A stretch of 5,381 nt of DNA. It comes from Leptospira ilyithenensis. Its GTDB lineage: Bacteria > Spirochaetota > Leptospiria > Leptospirales > Leptospiraceae. Each line of letters begins with the position of its first letter. Position 1 is the first letter of the stretch. Below are positions 3,551 to 5,381 of the stretch, in pieces. A model generated the notes under the pieces. The model was not told the origin of the DNA. It ran no database searches and saw only the letters and a program-made list of their open reading frames with translations. The position numbers and the translations under genes are program-made. Where the stretch lies: assembly GCF_004771005.1 (NCBI RefSeq), contig NZ_RQHV01000071.1, positions 1 to 5,381 of the forward strand, given 5' to 3'.

Positions 3551-5381
3551 TTTTTATTCATAGCCTCCAAAAATTCAGCTCGAGTCATATCCTTAGGAAA
3601 ATTTATATGTGGGTGTGGTCCAGGATTTGGAAATTCTTGGTTCCCAATTGGCCCAACTACTCCAAATGGCTCTCCTGGCTTCAATATGATAGGATTACTT
3701 GGACTGGCACTTCTGATATTGTCATTAATATATTGAGTATGAAAAAGCGAGGCTGTTCGCATTTTACCATTGATATCTTTAAATTGAAAATTAATCACAG
3801 TTCCTGCTCCATCTTGTTGATGAACACCCGTTACGACAATTGATTGATTTGAAATACCGATCAGATAGTCAGATCGTGATGAATTTTTAACATCAATTGC
3901 ATTCGGATTCGCATCATTATCTCCTTCATAATGTGGTGCATTTCTTACATCTTTCCAGTAATCTTTAGGCATAGCATATCTTGAGTCACCTTCTGGAAAT
4001 TTAACATAATATGTGTCCCCCGCATACATAGCCTTCGAGAAATCATTACTTATTTTAATCGGCGTACCATCTTTTCCTAATGGAAACCCTGTATGCTCCA
4101 TAGGCAAGCCTTGCAAAAGACCCGAAGTATCAGGTCTAGTCCTTCCATCAAACTTGAGTTTGTTCAACTTATCATCAATTGTCGAAGTAAAACCCTCCCT
4201 ATTGAAAGTTGGGGAATTCATTGAATTTATTATATATCTGAACTGTGCTTCGCTAAGTTCTCCGTTTTTATATTTGAGATAGTATTCACTGGCAAGTTGA
4301 ATATTTTCCTGACCCCTTATGCTTAATGACGTTGTGTCTGAAACAACTTCACCTGGCTTCACGTTTCCTTCTATAGGATTCGTAGCAGTCACTCCACCAA
4401 AAAATAGTGCCATCTGTTCCGCAAAATTAAATCCCCCCGCAGCTTTCAGAGGTTCCGAAACATCCCCCGTCTTAATAATACCATCCTCCGGCACAGGCAA
4501 TCCCGCATCATCCTCGCCATCCTCTCTTCTCCGAGCAGGAACCTCAACGACTTGCCCTCGGACCGGCGGCGTAGCTCCGTTACTTGTTCCACCACCTAAT
4601 CCCATATATGCGAGTGCTCCCCCAAAGAATGTCCCCACACTCGCCAGTGCGGCAATTGCCAATGTCTCCGGATTGACCTCTCCATTGATCCGATCCAGTG
4701 CCGCCTCTCTCTGATCACGACTCATCGCAGCGATTTCCGCATCTGTTTTTCCGGAATCCCTTAGCTGTTTATACTCAGCGGCAGCGTTAATTTCTCCTAA
4801 TATACGATTCCTTTCTGTAGGGGACAAACTGTCCGGGTCGGAAATTCCATTTGCTTCTAGCAAAGCATTCTGTTGTAATTTATTTCCTCTGTCTTGCGCC
4901 AAATTGATGTTTTGTTCCGACCAGTTCATCTCATCCATATTAAACCCATCTGGCCCATTCGTTGCGAGATTCACACCATTCACTTGTGCGGATGTAGACA
5001 AACCATTTCCGTCTACTGTCGATGTAAGTCCGAGCCCACTATTTGGATCTGTATATCCAACACTTCCAGATAATCCTCCACCGTTGATGTCATAGTTCGC
5101 TCCTACGTTCCAACCCTCTCTCGGACCATTACCAGCGTTGTAATTCGCACCAACCGTAGTCGATCCGTTGGTAGTACTACCAGCCGTTAGTTGAAGACCT
5201 TTCACCCCGGGAATATTCGCTGATCCTGATATTGTCGTATTTCCCCTTTGAGAGAAACTAATCAATGCATTTGTGGTAGCACTTCCGATTCCAAGCCTTC
5301 CACCCCAACCAGCTTGTTTGTCGTAACTCACTCCCAAACCAACTGCTGTGTTCTTGAGAAGAGGACCGAGTGTCGATCCCA
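3541..5381 (-). CDS. C-terminal part of a large polymorphic protein, with an M23-like end domain (5' end outside window)
   Basis: The frame is open to the right edge (14 codons, GSTLGPLLKNTAVG, precede a TTG at 5337 that is internal, not a start), so 612 residues of a longer protein are visible. It is probably a member of the giant Leptospira family recalled as TIGR04388. Numbering from the 5337 codon: Gly/Ser/Asn-rich repeats come first, then a hydrophobic segment TLAIAALASVGTFFGGALAYM, then the boundary ARRREDGEDDAGLPVP. The variable C-terminus has a helical stretch and an M23-like fold at about 465-580. HxH is clear (His575, His577 in PHPHINF) and LFHTQY supplies the middle His533. The first motif is unusual: either HYEGD (His469, Asp473) or NAIDV (Asp482, with Pro where His is expected) must serve, so activity or specificity may differ from the orphan. 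Lipoprotein 2 overlaps its stop by 10 nt. A role as a secreted, contact- or surface-associated effector is inferred. Confidence 0.85.
   Translation of the reverse strand, partial: GSTLGPLLKNTAVGLGVSYDKQAGWGGRLGIGSATTNALISFSQRGNTTISGSANIPGVKGLQLTAGSTTNGSTTVGANYNAGNGPREGWNVGANYDINGGGLSGSVGYTDPNSGLGLTSTVDGNGLSTSAQVNGVNLATNGPDGFNMDEMNWSEQNINLAQDRGNKLQQNALLEANGISDPDSLSPTERNRILGEINAAAEYKQLRDSGKTDAEIAAMSRDQREAALDRINGEVNPETLAIAALASVGTFFGGALAYMGLGGGTSNGATPPVRGQVVEVPARRREDGEDDAGLPVPEDGIIKTGDVSEPLKAAGGFNFAEQMALFFGGVTATNPIEGNVKPGEVVSDTTSLSIRGQENIQLASEYYLKYKNGELSEAQFRYIINSMNSPTFNREGFTSTIDDKLNKLKFDGRTRPDTSGLLQGLPMEHTGFPLGKDGTPIKISNDFSKAMYAGDTYYVKFPEGDSRYAMPKDYWKDVRNAPHYEGDNDANPNAIDVKNSSRSDYLIGISNQSIVVTGVHQQDGAGTVINFQFKDINGKMRTASLFHTQYINDNIRSASPSNPIILKPGEPFGVVGPIGNQEFPNPGPHPHINFPKDMTRAEFLEAMNKKWD
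3564..3568 (-). promoter_or_regulatory. GGAGG Shine-Dalgarno for lipoprotein 2
   Basis: The minus strand reads GGAGG 13 nt before ATG 3550, inside the last codons of the upstream gene. An ATG closer to it belongs to the upstream frame (MNKKWD then stop). The spacing is longer than ideal, and the 10-nt gene overlap suggests re-initiation also contributes. Confidence 0.5.
3598..3945 (-). other. M23-like domain with atypical first metal motif
   Basis: The pattern AIDV, about 50 residues, LFHTQY, then KPGEPFGVVGPIG and PHPHINF follows the order of M23 domains. The HxxxD histidine is not at its usual place before AID; HYEGD nine residues earlier is the only obvious HxxxD. It could be a divergent active enzyme or a binding-only domain. 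Confidence 0.6.
4488..5364 (-). repeat. 877-bp direct repeat (common region), copy in the larger gene
   Basis: This is the presumed parental copy of 1950-2826, lying inside the longer gene. It ends at the GLPVP codons on the left; on the right the match stops at codon CCT (5362-5364), beyond which the larger gene continues with its own sequence. The diverged patch is at about 4858-4890. Mismatches elsewhere are mostly synonymous, which suggests the copies are kept alike by selection or gene conversion rather than by very recent duplication. Confidence 0.95.

Noticed and set aside
4319..4714. Plus-strand open frames opposite the common region and C-termini (for example 4319-4714 and 2231-2557)
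   Set aside because: They lie antisense to well-supported genes, have no recognisable features, and mirror each other only because the 877-bp segment is duplicated.
5335..5337. TTG at 5337 as the start of the right-hand gene
   Set aside because: The frame stays open to the window edge and the residues before it (PLLKNTAVG) are conserved in the orphan copy, so the gene begins outside the window.
1..5381. tRNA, rRNA, CRISPR array or transposase genes
   Set aside because: No clover-leaf, ribosomal core, regularly spaced short repeats or transposase motifs were seen on either strand.

Overview
The window is most consistent with a spirochaete of the genus Leptospira. The evidence is AT-rich coding sequence with short intergenic gaps, lipoproteins with relaxed spirochaete-type lipoboxes, and a glycine/serine/asparagine-rich common region. 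That region resembles, from memory, the C-terminal part of the very long Leptospira-restricted proteins catalogued as TIGR04388. No search could be run, so the genus and family names are recognition, not proof.

Every supportable gene lies on the minus strand, so biological order runs from right to left. (1) 5381-3541: the C-terminal 612 codons of a large protein whose start lies outside the window. (2) 3550-2888: a small predicted lipoprotein, overlapping gene 1 by 10 nt. (3) 2871-1033: a second copy of the same protein end, lacking the large N-terminus but with its own Shine-Dalgarno and ATG; its C-terminus is an intact M23 (LytM-type) peptidase. (4) 1028-543: a second, unrelated predicted lipoprotein, 4 nt behind gene 3. 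(5) 341 to beyond position 1: an open frame of uncertain reality, built partly on repeat sequence.

Genes 1 and 3 share an 877-bp, nearly identical segment (4488-5364 and 1950-2826) with no net indel. Both diverge abruptly after the motif EDGEDDAGLPVP. Their unrelated-looking C-termini both end in M23-like domains, and each is followed at once by a different lipoprotein. This is the layout of a polymorphic toxin locus with a displaced 'orphan' toxin-immunity module, as known for CDI and Rhs systems. Here the inferred effectors would attack peptidoglycan, and the inferred immunity proteins would be lipid-anchored facing the periplasm. Recombination between the two 877-bp copies would remove 2538 bp (846 codons) and place the second C-terminus and its lipoprotein behind the full-length protein, in frame.

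A second repeat of about 148 bp (300-447 and 2818-2966, about 93% identical in its core) lies after each lipoprotein region. At the right-hand copy it supplies the last roughly 25 codons of lipoprotein 2 and the ribosome-binding site and start codon of the orphan gene. The toxin, immunity and secretion roles are inference; the repeats, overlaps, lipoboxes and M23 motifs are visible directly.
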